A stretch of DNA of 64,000 nucleotides from an uncultured Lachnotalea sp. (lineage in GTDB: Bacteria; Bacillota; Clostridia; Lachnospirales; Lachnospiraceae), in contig CAMSZT010000005.1 of NCBI GenBank assembly GCA_947066815.1, positions 1 to 64,000 of the forward strand. Reading direction: 5' to 3'. A model generated the notes under the pieces. The model searched no databases. It saw only the letters and a list, made by a program, of their open reading frames with translations, and had not been told where the DNA came from. Both the position numbers and the translations under genes were made by a program. Of this stretch, positions 1 through 9,591 are shown one piece after another (position 1 is the first letter of the stretch; every line of letters starts with the position of its first letter).

Positions 1-780
1 TACCTGGGATCACTCGGATGCGCTGGCAATGATCATGGGGGTATATGTAGTAGGGTTGATGAAAATAATATCTGTGATTCCATAATCAATAAGATTTTTG
101 ACGCAATACAGAAATGTCCTATGGCAATTTGTGATTTAAGCAATAGAAATCCCAATGTTTTATATGAATTAGGGCTAAGACAGGCATATGATAAGCCAGT
201 AGTATTGATTCAGGATGATAAAACACAAAAGATTTTTGATGTAGCTGGAATAAAAACTGTCTTTTATAAGAGTACAAGGTTTTACGAAGATGTAATGGAA
301 GCCAGGGAAAAAATTAAAAAAGCTATTTTAGCGACAAAAGAAGGGGAAGAAAATACGCTGGCAAAAGTTATAAAGGTGAATGCAGCAGATTTTTCTCAGA
401 TTGAAGTGTCTCAGGAGGATAAGATAAATATAATATTAGCAGGAATTTATAGTGAACTTAGGGAATTAAAAAATAAAGGGCAAGACGGTCTTCTGGGTTT
501 AGTTTCAACAGAATTAAAAAAGAGTAGTAGTGTTGAAAAATCTCAAAATTTCTTGGAAGTTATAATAGAATGTGATGATTTTGAAATGGCGAAAGCTTTT
601 GCGGATAAACTTAATAGTTCTTCTGCATTATCTCAGATAGGTATAGAAAATGAAAATAATAGTTGGCGGTTAATATTTATTATAAATAATAATCGGTGGC
701 ATATTAATGCGTTAAAAAACTATATATATGATGTTGCTGTTAAATTTAATGTAAAGGTTGTTTACATATATTGTAATTAA
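1..780 (+). CDS. Partial protein with nucleoside 2-deoxyribosyltransferase-like/SLOG/TIR-like nucleotide-binding fold; possible phage cargo or defence effector
   Basis: Frame is open upstream of the listed ATG (121) to base 1: YLGSLGCAGNDHGG...IFDAIQKCPMAICDLSNRNPNVLYELGLRQAYDKPVVLIQDD; the DLSxRNPNVxYELGxxxAxxKPVVLI motif is typical of the fold; very AT-rich. Confidence 0.55.
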   Translation, partial: YLGSLGCAGNDHGGICSRVDENNICDSIINKIFDAIQKCPMAICDLSNRNPNVLYELGLRQAYDKPVVLIQDDKTQKIFDVAGIKTVFYKSTRFYEDVMEAREKIKKAILATKEGEENTLAKVIKVNAADFSQIEVSQEDKINIILAGIYSELRELKNKGQDGLLGLVSTELKKSSSVEKSQNFLEVIIECDDFEMAKAFADKLNSSSALSQIGIENENNSWRLIFIINNNRWHINALKNYIYDVAVKFNVKVVYIYCN

Positions 781-963
781 CTTAACTTATTTGCATGATT
801 TATTCATAAACATTTATTACAGATTTGGCAGAACCAAAGAAACCACAATATTTTAAAATGTGCACACAAATGCACTCGTCAGTGTGGTATTATTGTATCA
901 TTGGAAAAGGTTAAAAAAACAGTACCGCCCATATCACAGTATTGTATATACCCTCAGAAGCAC

Positions 964-1006
964 AGGGCCGCTTTATATACCTCTATATAGAGCAGCCCTT
1001 TTTATA
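964..1006 (+). terminator. Rho-independent terminator
   Basis: AGGGC-C-GCT-T-TATATA (cctc) TATATA-G-AGC-A-GCCCT followed by TTTTATAT. Confidence 0.75.
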
Positions 1007-1019
1007 TCGCATTATATAC

Positions 1020-1320
1020 AACGGTGCAGAGTACCGCACACAGGGAGACAGAGCACACAGCAGCAGGGCAGGCACAGCATACAGCGCATACCTTAAGTCA
1101 TAGTGAGCAGCAGCACAGAGCACAGCTTACACATAGAGACAAGGCAGCGCACGCCCTTCTACCGTTGCGACGTCGCAAGAGACACAAGACACAGAGAGCC
1201 CAGGCCATAGGCCGAAGGCTTAAACAGAGAGAGGGGACCGCAGCGCAAAACAAAAAGGTACTTCCTGGAGCAAATAAGCACTGCGGGGCGAGGAAGGCCC
1301 GGTATTTTCCTCCATGAAAA
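1020..1320. other. Non-coding, T-poor region with CACAG-rich degenerate repeats upstream of the packaging genes; candidate cos/pac or protein-binding region
   Basis: Repeated gCACACAG, CACAGCA, GCACAGAGCACAGC, GACACAAGACACAGAG strings; no convincing ORF; contains palindrome TTGCGACGTCGCAA. Confidence 0.3.
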
Positions 1321-1422
1321 CAAAAAGATTTTTTACCTTTCGTTACGTAAAGGGCTGTTTTGATAACGGGATAGCCCAAAACGATAACGATTTTTTATTT
1401 TGATGAGAGAGGGGGCGGCTCA

Positions 1423-2688
1423 ATGCGGCTGGAAAAGAGATTGCTCACAGACCTGAAGCCCGCAGCGTATAACCCGCGCAAAGCATTCAAGCCGGGAGAT
1501 GATGAATATGAGAAGCTGGCTGCCAGCATAAAGCGCCACGGCTACATAGATCCCATAGTAATAAACGAGGACGGGACCATCATAGGAGGCCATCAGCGGC
1601 GGACCGTTATGATGGATCTGGGCTATACGGAAGCCGAGGTCATTATCGTCTCCATTCCCGATAAGAACAGTGAGATCGCGGCAAATATTGCGCTTAACCA
1701 GATCACGGGAGAATTTGAAAAAGATGTCCTCATGGGTCTCCTTATCCGGCTTGAAGATGCAGGGTATGACACGATGGCTGTTGGTTTTAATTCTCATGAT
1801 CTATCAGAGCTTTTCACAGAGGCAGACCTTACGCGGGAAGCCAGTGAAGACCACTATGACATAGAGCAGGCGGCCAGGAAAGCAGAAGAGGAGGAGCCGG
1901 TCACAAAGTATGGTGATATATGGCAGCTGGGAGAACACCGCTTGATGTGCGGCGACGCTTCTGATTTTTCGGATGCAGGGATCCTTATGGCAGGTTCCGC
2001 CGCGGATCTTATGATCATGGCTCCGCCGGGTAACACAAGCTACGATTTTCTTTTCGGGGTATTTTCCAATATTTGCGGTGTCGCAAGAGCGGGAGCCGCT
2101 GCCTACGTGTTCCATGCAGAAAGCGAGGGCCTGACCTTCCGCCAGGCTTTTGATGCTTCCGGTTTTAAGCTGGGACAAGTCTTGATCTGGGAAAAGGATC
2201 AGTTTGTTATAGGCCGTCAGGATTATCACTGGAGACACGAGCCGATCTTATACGGCTGGAAGGAAGGGGCGGCCCATTATTTCATAAATGACCGCAGTCA
2301 GGATACCGTTTTTATTGAGGACGATATCGACCTTTCAGCCATGAAAAAACAGGATCTTATCGCTTATATTGAAAGGATCCGTGAGGAGCTTACGGCACAT
2401 GCCTCCGTACAATACGAAAAGAGACCGGCTCGCGGTAATATGCACCCGACAATGAGGCCGGTGGGGCTTATCGGCCGCCTTATGGCAAACAGCAGCCGGC
2501 GCGGGGAACTTGTCGCAGACTTTTTCGGCGGATCCGGCACCACCATGATCGCGGCGGAGCAGCTGGGGCGCGTCGCATATCTTATGGAGATAAGTCCGAA
2601 ATACTGCGATATCATTGTAAACCGGTGGGAGGAGTATACCGGAAAGAAGGCTGTAAAGGTGAGAGGAGGCGATATGTATGGCAGATAA
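1423..2688 (+). CDS. ParB-like N-terminal domain fused to a DNA methyltransferase domain; catalytic motif altered
   Basis: ParB region LLTDLKPAAYNPRK...GGHQRRTVMMDLG; MTase motif I DFFGGSGTTMIAAEQLGR; motif IV position reads ADLMIMAPPGNTSYDF. Confidence 0.85.
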   Translation: MRLEKRLLTDLKPAAYNPRKAFKPGDDEYEKLAASIKRHGYIDPIVINEDGTIIGGHQRRTVMMDLGYTEAEVIIVSIPDKNSEIAANIALNQITGEFEKDVLMGLLIRLEDAGYDTMAVGFNSHDLSELFTEADLTREASEDHYDIEQAARKAEEEEPVTKYGDIWQLGEHRLMCGDASDFSDAGILMAGSAADLMIMAPPGNTSYDFLFGVFSNICGVARAGAAAYVFHAESEGLTFRQAFDASGFKLGQVLIWEKDQFVIGRQDYHWRHEPILYGWKEGAAHYFINDRSQDTVFIEDDIDLSAMKKQDLIAYIERIREELTAHASVQYEKRPARGNMHPTMRPVGLIGRLMANSSRRGELVADFFGGSGTTMIAAEQLGRVAYLMEISPKYCDIIVNRWEEYTGKKAVKVRGGDMYGR

Positions 2689-3253
2689 AGAGGGGGCCGC
2701 TTCCGGCGGCGTGCAGTTTGTGAGAGTTGAAGTGATAAGCCAGCTGTTCGGAGTTTCCGTCCGCAGGGTGCAGCAGCTCACCCAGGAGGGTATCATAGGG
2801 ACGACAGAGATTCCGGGCCAGGGCCGGCGCTATGAGCTGGTGCCGACGATCAAGACATATATCCAGTATCTGAGTGATAAAGCATACGGGAAGTCAAGAT
2901 CGGAAAAAGAGGCGGAGCTTAAAGAACAGAAGCTGCAGGCGGAGATCGCCTTAAAAGAGTCCCAGGGAGAGATGCACCGGATGCGCCGCGAGATCGCGGC
3001 CGGGAAATACTTAGATGCAGAGGAGGTGGCGCTGGATTATCAGAAATTTTTTGTGGTCTTTAAACGCTTCGCACTGAGCATACCTGCCCGCCTTGTAAGC
3101 ATGATCAGCGATCGGGTGGCGCCGTTGGAGGCCAGGAAGATCGAGAAGGAGATGAACGGAGAAGTCAAGCGGATGCTTACCGCTTTCGTTATCGCCGGAG
3201 CTGCAGAAAGACCGGAGGCAGACAAGGAAAAGGGAGCCGGTGGTGAAACCTAA
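2678..3253 (+). CDS. Phage terminase small subunit, Nu1-like
   Basis: N-terminal winged-HTH (VISQLFGVSVRRVQQLTQEGII), charged coiled middle, directly upstream of GpA-type large subunit. Confidence 0.75.
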   Translation: MADKEGAASGGVQFVRVEVISQLFGVSVRRVQQLTQEGIIGTTEIPGQGRRYELVPTIKTYIQYLSDKAYGKSRSEKEAELKEQKLQAEIALKESQGEMHRMRREIAAGKYLDAEEVALDYQKFFVVFKRFALSIPARLVSMISDRVAPLEARKIEKEMNGEVKRMLTAFVIAGAAERPEADKEKGAGGET

Positions 3254-5162
3254 GCGGTTACGGATGCGGAAATATACCTGCAAGGAGTACATAAAAGGCG
3301 CGCTTGAATCCTTGAAGCCCCCGGAAAGTATCACAGTATCAGAGTGGGCCGAGAAGTACAGAGTCCTTGACAGCAAGACATCGGCAGAACCCGGTCCCTG
3401 GAATAATGACCGGACACCGTATCTTAAAGGGATCATGGATGAATTCACCAATTATGAGACCGAGGAGATCATTTTTGTAAAGCCGACACAGGTCGGCGGA
3501 ACAGAGGCGATGAACAATATGCTCGGTTATGTGATCCAGCAGGATCCGTCACCGACAGAAGTCGTATATCCGACGGAGACTCTGGCCGAGACGATCTCAA
3601 ACCAGCGCCTGCAGCCTATGATCACATCCTCGGAACCGTTACGCAGGAAATACGACGCGAACAGTTCAAAACTTGAGCTTAACTTTTCGGATATGTTCGT
3701 AAAGATCGTGGGAAGTAACAGCCCGGTCGGGGTTGCTTCCTTTGCGATGAAATACCTTTTTATAGACGAGGTTGACAAATTCCCGGGAGCCAGCAAAAAG
3801 GAGGCAGATCCGGTAAGCCTGGCAGAAGAGCGTACAAAGACTTTCCGGGGACGGAAGATCTTTAAGACTTCCACGCCGACGATCCGGACCGGGCATATCT
3901 GGAGCGCAAAGGAAAATGCGGATGCGGAGAAGCATTATTTCATACCGTGCCCGCACTGCGGCGAGTTCATAGAGCTGCATTTCTCGAATCTTAGATGGCC
4001 CGGCAAAGATAAGGACATGGTGGAGGCCTATGGGGCCGAGAGCATAAAGGAGCAGCTTGAGGCACTGGAGCCGGATCCGGAAAGCGAGGGCTTGAGCGAT
4101 GCGGACCGGGCAGAATTTGCTTTTTATGTCTGCCAGGAGTGCGGCTGCGTAATTACGGATCTGCAGAAACAGCAGGCAGTAAAGCGCGGCCATTGGGAAA
4201 CCGTGAGCAGCCGGACCCAATTTGTAAAGAAGGTTTGTTTCTGGATCAATACGCTTTACAGCCCCTTTGTCCGATTTTCCGAGATCGCCAAGAAGTTTAT
4301 GGACAGCAAAAACGATCCGGAGAAATTGCAAAACTTTGTGAACAGCTGGCTGGCGGAGCCCTGGGAGGATACCAGGCTGAAGACGACAAAGGAACTTGTG
4401 CTTGAGCGCCAGACGGAACTGCCGGCCTACATCGTACCGGAGTGGACGAAGCTGCTGACCGGCGGCGTAGATGTGCAGGAAAGCAGCATTTACTGGACCA
4501 TACGGGCCTGGGGAGACTATATCACAAGCCAGAACATAGCCCACGGCCAGGCTTACGGCTTTGCGGAGGTTGAAGCTGTGATGAATATGGAATTCAAGAC
4601 ACTGTCCGGTCTTCCCTTTGTGGTGAACCTTTGCTTAATAGATTCCGGCCACGATACAGACAACGTATACGATTTTTGCGCACTCAATTCAGAGTGGGCG
4701 CTGCCTTGCAAGGGAGCCAGCAATCCCATGCAGAATCATTTCAAGATAAGCGTGATCAATAAAGACAGCAGCAAAGCATATGGAATGAATCTTGTCATTG
4801 TGGATGGCGGTAAATATAAAGACATGATCGCCGGACGCCTTCGCAAGCCGAACGGCCGGGGAAGCTGGATGGTATATAAGGACTGTGACGAAGAATATGC
4901 CGAACAGGTGACGGCCGAACACAAGATAAACGTAAAGAACGGATCCAAAGTAAGGCAGGAATGGGTACAGAAGACCAGCCACGCCGACAATCATCTTCTT
5001 GATTGCGAGGTGTATGCAATGGCTGCCGCTGATACTTTAGGGGTAAGGATGCTCCACCTGCAGACCATGGAGGAGCAGGACAGGGAAGCGGTGAAACCGC
5101 CAGAACCGCCGCCGGAGGAAGGCTGGATCCGGCAGAACGATGAATGGATCAGGGAGGGATAA
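3240..5162 (+). CDS. Phage terminase large subunit, GpA family (GTG start)
   Basis: VSEWAEKYRVLDSKTSAEPGPWNNDRTPYLKGIMDEFT...IIFVKPTQVGGTE...IPCPHCGEF. Confidence 0.93.
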   Translation: MVKPKRLRMRKYTCKEYIKGALESLKPPESITVSEWAEKYRVLDSKTSAEPGPWNNDRTPYLKGIMDEFTNYETEEIIFVKPTQVGGTEAMNNMLGYVIQQDPSPTEVVYPTETLAETISNQRLQPMITSSEPLRRKYDANSSKLELNFSDMFVKIVGSNSPVGVASFAMKYLFIDEVDKFPGASKKEADPVSLAEERTKTFRGRKIFKTSTPTIRTGHIWSAKENADAEKHYFIPCPHCGEFIELHFSNLRWPGKDKDMVEAYGAESIKEQLEALEPDPESEGLSDADRAEFAFYVCQECGCVITDLQKQQAVKRGHWETVSSRTQFVKKVCFWINTLYSPFVRFSEIAKKFMDSKNDPEKLQNFVNSWLAEPWEDTRLKTTKELVLERQTELPAYIVPEWTKLLTGGVDVQESSIYWTIRAWGDYITSQNIAHGQAYGFAEVEAVMNMEFKTLSGLPFVVNLCLIDSGHDTDNVYDFCALNSEWALPCKGASNPMQNHFKISVINKDSSKAYGMNLVIVDGGKYKDMIAGRLRKPNGRGSWMVYKDCDEEYAEQVTAEHKINVKNGSKVRQEWVQKTSHADNHLLDCEVYAMAAADTLGVRMLHLQTMEEQDREAVKPPEPPPEEGWIRQNDEWIREG

Positions 5163-5164
5163 GG

Positions 5165-5386
5165 ATGGCAGATATAGCGACGGCAAAGGAGATGCTCGAC
5201 CAGGTAAATGCAGCTATCACAAGTGTACTTGCAGGTGGCCAGTCTTATAAGATTGGATCCCGTCAGCTTAACCGGGCCGATCTCGCCAAGCTTTATGAGA
5301 TGCAGAGGGACCTTCAGGCTCAGGTGGCGGATGGGACCCCCGGATTTTTAGACGATACCTATGTCGCAGTCTTTGAGGGGAGGTGA
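5165..5386 (+). CDS. Small gpW-like head-tail joining protein
   Basis: 73 aa, position between terminase and portal; ITSVLAGGQSYKIGSRQLNRADLAKLYEMQRDL. Confidence 0.7.
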   Translation: MADIATAKEMLDQVNAAITSVLAGGQSYKIGSRQLNRADLAKLYEMQRDLQAQVADGTPGFLDDTYVAVFEGR

Positions 5387-7080
5387 GGCCGGTGGGCAAT
5401 TTTTTAGACAGCATTATCAGCTTCTTTTCCCCGGAAGCCGGAGCCAGGCGGGAAGCCTGGAGACAGAGTCTAAATGAGATACGCAGCTACGATGCGGGGA
5501 ATTATGACCGGCTTAACGCCGGGTGGATCACCTATAATCAATCGGCGGAGAATACGGACCGGTACAGCAGGGAGACCGTAAGGGCCAGGGCACGGGATCT
5601 TGAGCGGAACAGCGATATGGCCAACAGTGTGATCGGGGCGTATAAGCGCAATATCGTGGGCCTCGGTGTAACCCTGCGGGCCAACACGCCAAGCGAGAAA
5701 TTGAACGATCGGATAGAGGGGGCCTGGAGGGAGTGGTGCAAAAGGAAAAACTGTGACGTTACGGAAACGCAGAGTTTTTCGCAGATGACCAGAATGGCGG
5801 TCGAACGGAAGAAGGTGGACGGAGGGATTCTTTTTAAGAAATGCTATCTGCGCGGCGGTGTTGTCCCCTTCCGGTTACAGGCCCTGGAGGTTGACGAGCT
5901 GGACACCACGGCCGTGACGCCGCACGGCAAAGGGAACCGTGTGGTGGGCGGGATCGAGTACAACAGCTACAACAAGCCGATGGGATACTGGATCCGCCAG
6001 TACAGTATAGATGGATTCTCGAATATAGACCCAATTTATGTTCCGGCGAAAGATATCATTTTTATTTTCACGAAGCGACGGCCTTCCCAGATCAGGGAAA
6101 TGAGTGACTTAAGTCCGACCATAACCCGGATCCGGGATGCGAACGAGTTTATGACTGCCGTGAGCGTAAAGGAGCGTATAGCAGCCTGTCTTTCTGTTTT
6201 TATTAAAAAGACGATACCGACGATCGGATTCGGACGCGGGACATCTCCTGAGCCGAAGGCCGGTCCACGGATCAGCTATGAGGGGAAAAACATAAGCCCC
6301 GGTATGATAAAGGAGCTCAACGCAGGGGATGAGATCCAGGTGGTAAACCCGACCGGCCAGGCCACCGACGCCGCGAGCTACATTAAGCTGCAGCAGCGCC
6401 TGATCGGAGCGGGCCAGGGCCTGAGCTATGAGGCTACCAGCCGCGACATGAGCCAGAGCAATTACAGCAGCGCCCGCCAGGGGATCATCGAGGATGAGCA
6501 GACTTACATCGAGGACAGCGAGCTGTTTGACGAGTTCCGCGATGAGGTTTACGAAACCTTTGTCATATCCGGCGTCCTTTCCGGTCTTTTTGATATCAAA
6601 GATTTTTGGAATCCGGAGAAAAGAAAAAAATACCTGGCCCATGAGTGGATCGCAGCGCCCAAGCGCTGGATCGACCCGCTCAAAGAAGTACAGGCAATGA
6701 AAACGGCAGTGCAGACCGGTCAGAAAACCTTCCAGCAGGCAGCAGCCGAAAACGGTAAGGACTGGAAAGACATGATCGACAATATGGCGGAGGTTTTGGA
6801 GTACGGCCGGAAAAAAGGGATAGAATTGGGAGGCGTAATCTATGACAGAGATGCAGGAGAGCTCACGCCGGCTGACGATGAGCCAGAACAGACAGATCCG
6901 GTGCCGGGCGGCCCAGGAACCGAAGGAGAGGCCCCAGGAGAAGCCCCAGGCGGCCCAGGAGGGCAAGAAACCGGAGCAGGCGGAGAAACCTCAGGGGACG
7001 GACAAGAAGCCCCAGAAGAGGCCGCAGGGGACGCCACAGGAGGGCAGGAAAGCGGAGCAGAAGCAAACGGCGGGAAATAA
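5383..7080 (+). CDS. Phage portal protein, lambda family
   Basis: Arg-rich N-terminus, WREWCKRKNCDV...; YEATSRDMSQSNYSSARQGIIED motif; low-complexity G/P/E-rich C-terminus. Confidence 0.93.
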   Translation: MRPVGNFLDSIISFFSPEAGARREAWRQSLNEIRSYDAGNYDRLNAGWITYNQSAENTDRYSRETVRARARDLERNSDMANSVIGAYKRNIVGLGVTLRANTPSEKLNDRIEGAWREWCKRKNCDVTETQSFSQMTRMAVERKKVDGGILFKKCYLRGGVVPFRLQALEVDELDTTAVTPHGKGNRVVGGIEYNSYNKPMGYWIRQYSIDGFSNIDPIYVPAKDIIFIFTKRRPSQIREMSDLSPTITRIRDANEFMTAVSVKERIAACLSVFIKKTIPTIGFGRGTSPEPKAGPRISYEGKNISPGMIKELNAGDEIQVVNPTGQATDAASYIKLQQRLIGAGQGLSYEATSRDMSQSNYSSARQGIIEDEQTYIEDSELFDEFRDEVYETFVISGVLSGLFDIKDFWNPEKRKKYLAHEWIAAPKRWIDPLKEVQAMKTAVQTGQKTFQQAAAENGKDWKDMIDNMAEVLEYGRKKGIELGGVIYDRDAGELTPADDEPEQTDPVPGGPGTEGEAPGEAPGGPGGQETGAGGETSGDGQEAPEEAAGDATGGQESGAEANGGK

Positions 7081-7663
7081 GTCTTTTACAAGGGAGTTTA
7101 CTGGAGGAAGCGCGATCCGGGCCCTGGAGGGCGAAGGGAACGAAAGAAAGTTTGTGCTGAGTTTTTCCAGCGAGGAGCCATACAACCGCTGCTGGTGCGT
7201 TGAGATATTGGATCACGCACCCGGAGCCGTAAACCTTACCCGCCTTAACGATATTGGTGTCCTTCTGTTTAACCATAAGAGAGACGCGGTGCTGGGGCGT
7301 ATCGACCGGGCCTGGATCGAAGGGGACCGGGGATATGCGGAAGTAGAATTTGACACCGATGAAGCCGCAGAGGTCATTTACCAGAAGGTCAGGAGCGGTA
7401 CCCTGAAAGGTGTTTCTGTTGGGTACCTGATCGAGAGCATCGAGGAGGTCATGCCGGGCAGGACAAGCGCCGACGGCAGGTTCACCGGCCCTTGCGACGT
7501 CGCAAGAAAGTGGGAACCTTTTGAGATCTCCATTGTTTCAGTACCGGCAGACCCTACCGTCGGAGTAGGCCGGGAGTTTGAGGAAAACGGCGGGACAGGA
7601 GGGAAGCGCGCGCCGTCACTTCGTGAGCGGCAGCTTCAGATAAACATCAATAAATCTTTATAG
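6842..7663 (+). CDS. HK97-type prohead maturation protease
   Basis: LFNHKRDAVLGRIDRAWIEGDRGYAEVEFD...GVSVGYLIES...KWEPFEISIVSVPADPTVGVGR; RBS gggagg before ATG 6842; overlaps portal by 239 nt. Confidence 0.85.
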   Translation: MTEMQESSRRLTMSQNRQIRCRAAQEPKERPQEKPQAAQEGKKPEQAEKPQGTDKKPQKRPQGTPQEGRKAEQKQTAGNKSFTREFTGGSAIRALEGEGNERKFVLSFSSEEPYNRCWCVEILDHAPGAVNLTRLNDIGVLLFNHKRDAVLGRIDRAWIEGDRGYAEVEFDTDEAAEVIYQKVRSGTLKGVSVGYLIESIEEVMPGRTSADGRFTGPCDVARKWEPFEISIVSVPADPTVGVGREFEENGGTGGKRAPSLRERQLQININKSL

Positions 7664-7677
7664 GAGGTAGGAACACC

Positions 7678-9240
7678 ATGAACAAGAGACAGCTTAGAGC
7701 CATGAAGATCGCCGCGCAGCAGGCGCTTGTGAATGGCGCAGCAGGCAGAGAGCTGACCGCCGAAGAAAGCGCGCAGTTTGACACCCTGCAGAGAGAGATC
7801 GATGCCTTGACTCTTGAGATCGAGGCGCAGGAGAGGACGCAGCCCCAGGCAGCAGGAAGCGGCCAGGCGGCAGATACCGGAACCACGGGAGCGGCGGATC
7901 CGCAGCAGAGAGACCTGGGAGGCCGGGGAGACGCAGCTGCCAGGGCGGTGGCAGAAGAGCGTCAGAGGATCCAGGATATTTCTGACCTTTGCCGTGAGTT
8001 TGGAACAGATCCTGCAGAATACGTCCGGACCGGCGCAACCATTGACCAGGTAAGAGCGGCCATCCTTGAAGGGATGAGGCAGACCGGAGGGCCTGCCCAG
8101 GTACAGGTTACCAGTGACGAGGGCGATACCTTCCGGCAGAGAGCCACAGATGCGCTGATCCTTCGTGCAGGTATCCGGATCCAGGACCCGGCAGAGGGCT
8201 GCAACGAGTTTCGGGCGATGAGCCTCAGAGATCTGGGCATTGAATGTCTATCCAGAGAAGGACAAAACACGGGGGCTCTCTTAAGGATGAGTTCCGACGA
8301 GCTTTACGGGGAGCTTTGCCGCCAGTTTTACAATCCTTCCGCGGCCTTTCCGGCCATTCTTGACAGCACGATCAGAAAGAGCATTGTGGAGCTTTACAGC
8401 CTGGTACCTACGACCTTCGAGGCCATCACCACAAGGGGCACCTTAAAGGATTTCAAGCAGACGGCGGACCGCGAATACGTGATCGGCGGAGTGGGCGATT
8501 TCCTTATGGTGCCGGAAAACGGAGAGATCAAGCCGGATAAGCCGAGGACCGAGATGCTGCCGCAGCGTAAGCTGGACACCTACGGGAAGCAGTTCAGCAT
8601 GACCCGGCAGGCGTTCATTAACGATGATATCGGCTTCTTGACTAAGGTACCGGGCCTGTACGCGACCGCGGCAAAGAAGACCATTAACAAGCAGGTTTAT
8701 ACGATCCTTTTCAAAAACGCGAAAGTTTTTGACGGCCTGCAGCTTTTCTGCGATAAGCATAAGAACATCATGAAAAAGGGCTCCAAGCCTTCCCAGGCCT
8801 CCATCCAGGCAATGATCACCAAGATGGGCAAGCAGACGGACCACTTCGGCGAAGCGGTCTATATCACGCCGCAGATCATTGTGGTGCCGATCGGGTATGA
8901 GTTCGATCTTTCTGTTATCTTCCATTCTGCCCAGGTGGTAGGGAGCAGCAATAACGACGTAAACCCGCTGTATAACTATCCGTTAAAGACTGTGCAGGAT
9001 CCCGTTCTGAATGCTTTGGCGGGCGATGGAGTATGCCCCTGGTTCATGTTCGGCAGCGGCGCAGCAGGTATCCAGGTGGATTACCTGAACGGCCAGGAGA
9101 CCCCGACCGTAAGGCGTATGGAGGTGCCGGGCACGCTGGGCTTTGTCTGGGATATTTACCTGGACTGGGGGATCGCAGTCAGAGACTTCCGCAGTATGGC
9201 CATGAATCCGGGCGTACAGATCCCGTCTGAGGAAGAATAG
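7678..9240 (+). CDS. Phage major capsid protein with N-terminal coiled scaffold-like region
   Basis: Follows protease; 520 aa; AFINDDIGFLTKVPGLYATAAKKT... Confidence 0.82.
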   Translation: MNKRQLRAMKIAAQQALVNGAAGRELTAEESAQFDTLQREIDALTLEIEAQERTQPQAAGSGQAADTGTTGAADPQQRDLGGRGDAAARAVAEERQRIQDISDLCREFGTDPAEYVRTGATIDQVRAAILEGMRQTGGPAQVQVTSDEGDTFRQRATDALILRAGIRIQDPAEGCNEFRAMSLRDLGIECLSREGQNTGALLRMSSDELYGELCRQFYNPSAAFPAILDSTIRKSIVELYSLVPTTFEAITTRGTLKDFKQTADREYVIGGVGDFLMVPENGEIKPDKPRTEMLPQRKLDTYGKQFSMTRQAFINDDIGFLTKVPGLYATAAKKTINKQVYTILFKNAKVFDGLQLFCDKHKNIMKKGSKPSQASIQAMITKMGKQTDHFGEAVYITPQIIVVPIGYEFDLSVIFHSAQVVGSSNNDVNPLYNYPLKTVQDPVLNALAGDGVCPWFMFGSGAAGIQVDYLNGQETPTVRRMEVPGTLGFVWDIYLDWGIAVRDFRSMAMNPGVQIPSEEE

Positions 9241-9258
9241 GAGAAGGAGGACAGATTT

Positions 9259-9591
9259 ATGAGTAAAGCAGAATACTGGCAGCGCGGCGAAGCGATCGAC
9301 TTCACAAACGGGGGCGATGCCAAGATCGAAGCAAATCAGATCGTTACTTTTGGCACCCGCTTAGGCGTAGCCGGTACCCCTATCGAAATAGGGGAGACCG
9401 GAAGCCTTCATGTCTTCGGCGTATTCGAGATGCCTAAGAAAGCAGATGAGGAGATCGCAGCAGGTGCGGCGGCATATTACGATCCCGAAGCAGAAGCGAT
9501 CACGGCCACGGCCGGTGACATTACCGCTGGTTATGCAACGGAGGCAGCCGCTGCAGCGGATACAACGGTAAAGGTCAAACTTTTAGGCTGA
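9259..9591 (+). CDS. DUF2190-like capsid decoration protein
   Basis: IDFTNGGDAKIEANQIVTFGTRLGVAGTPIEIGETGSLHVFGVFEMPK; position after capsid. Confidence 0.75.
   Translation: MSKAEYWQRGEAIDFTNGGDAKIEANQIVTFGTRLGVAGTPIEIGETGSLHVFGVFEMPKKADEEIAAGAAAYYDPEAEAITATAGDITAGYATEAAAAADTTVKVKLLG

Noticed and set aside
860-1379. ORFs at 860-1096, 1024-1317 and minus 1098-1379
   Set aside because: Repeat-derived low-complexity translations, no RBS, mutually overlapping, within the non-coding repeat region.
3666-4544. Long antisense ORFs (3666-4544, 6109-6966, 33132-34025, 39052-39876, 55928-57190, 61961-62917)
   Set aside because: Lie wholly opposite well-supported genes in GC-rich DNA; translations lack recognisable domains.
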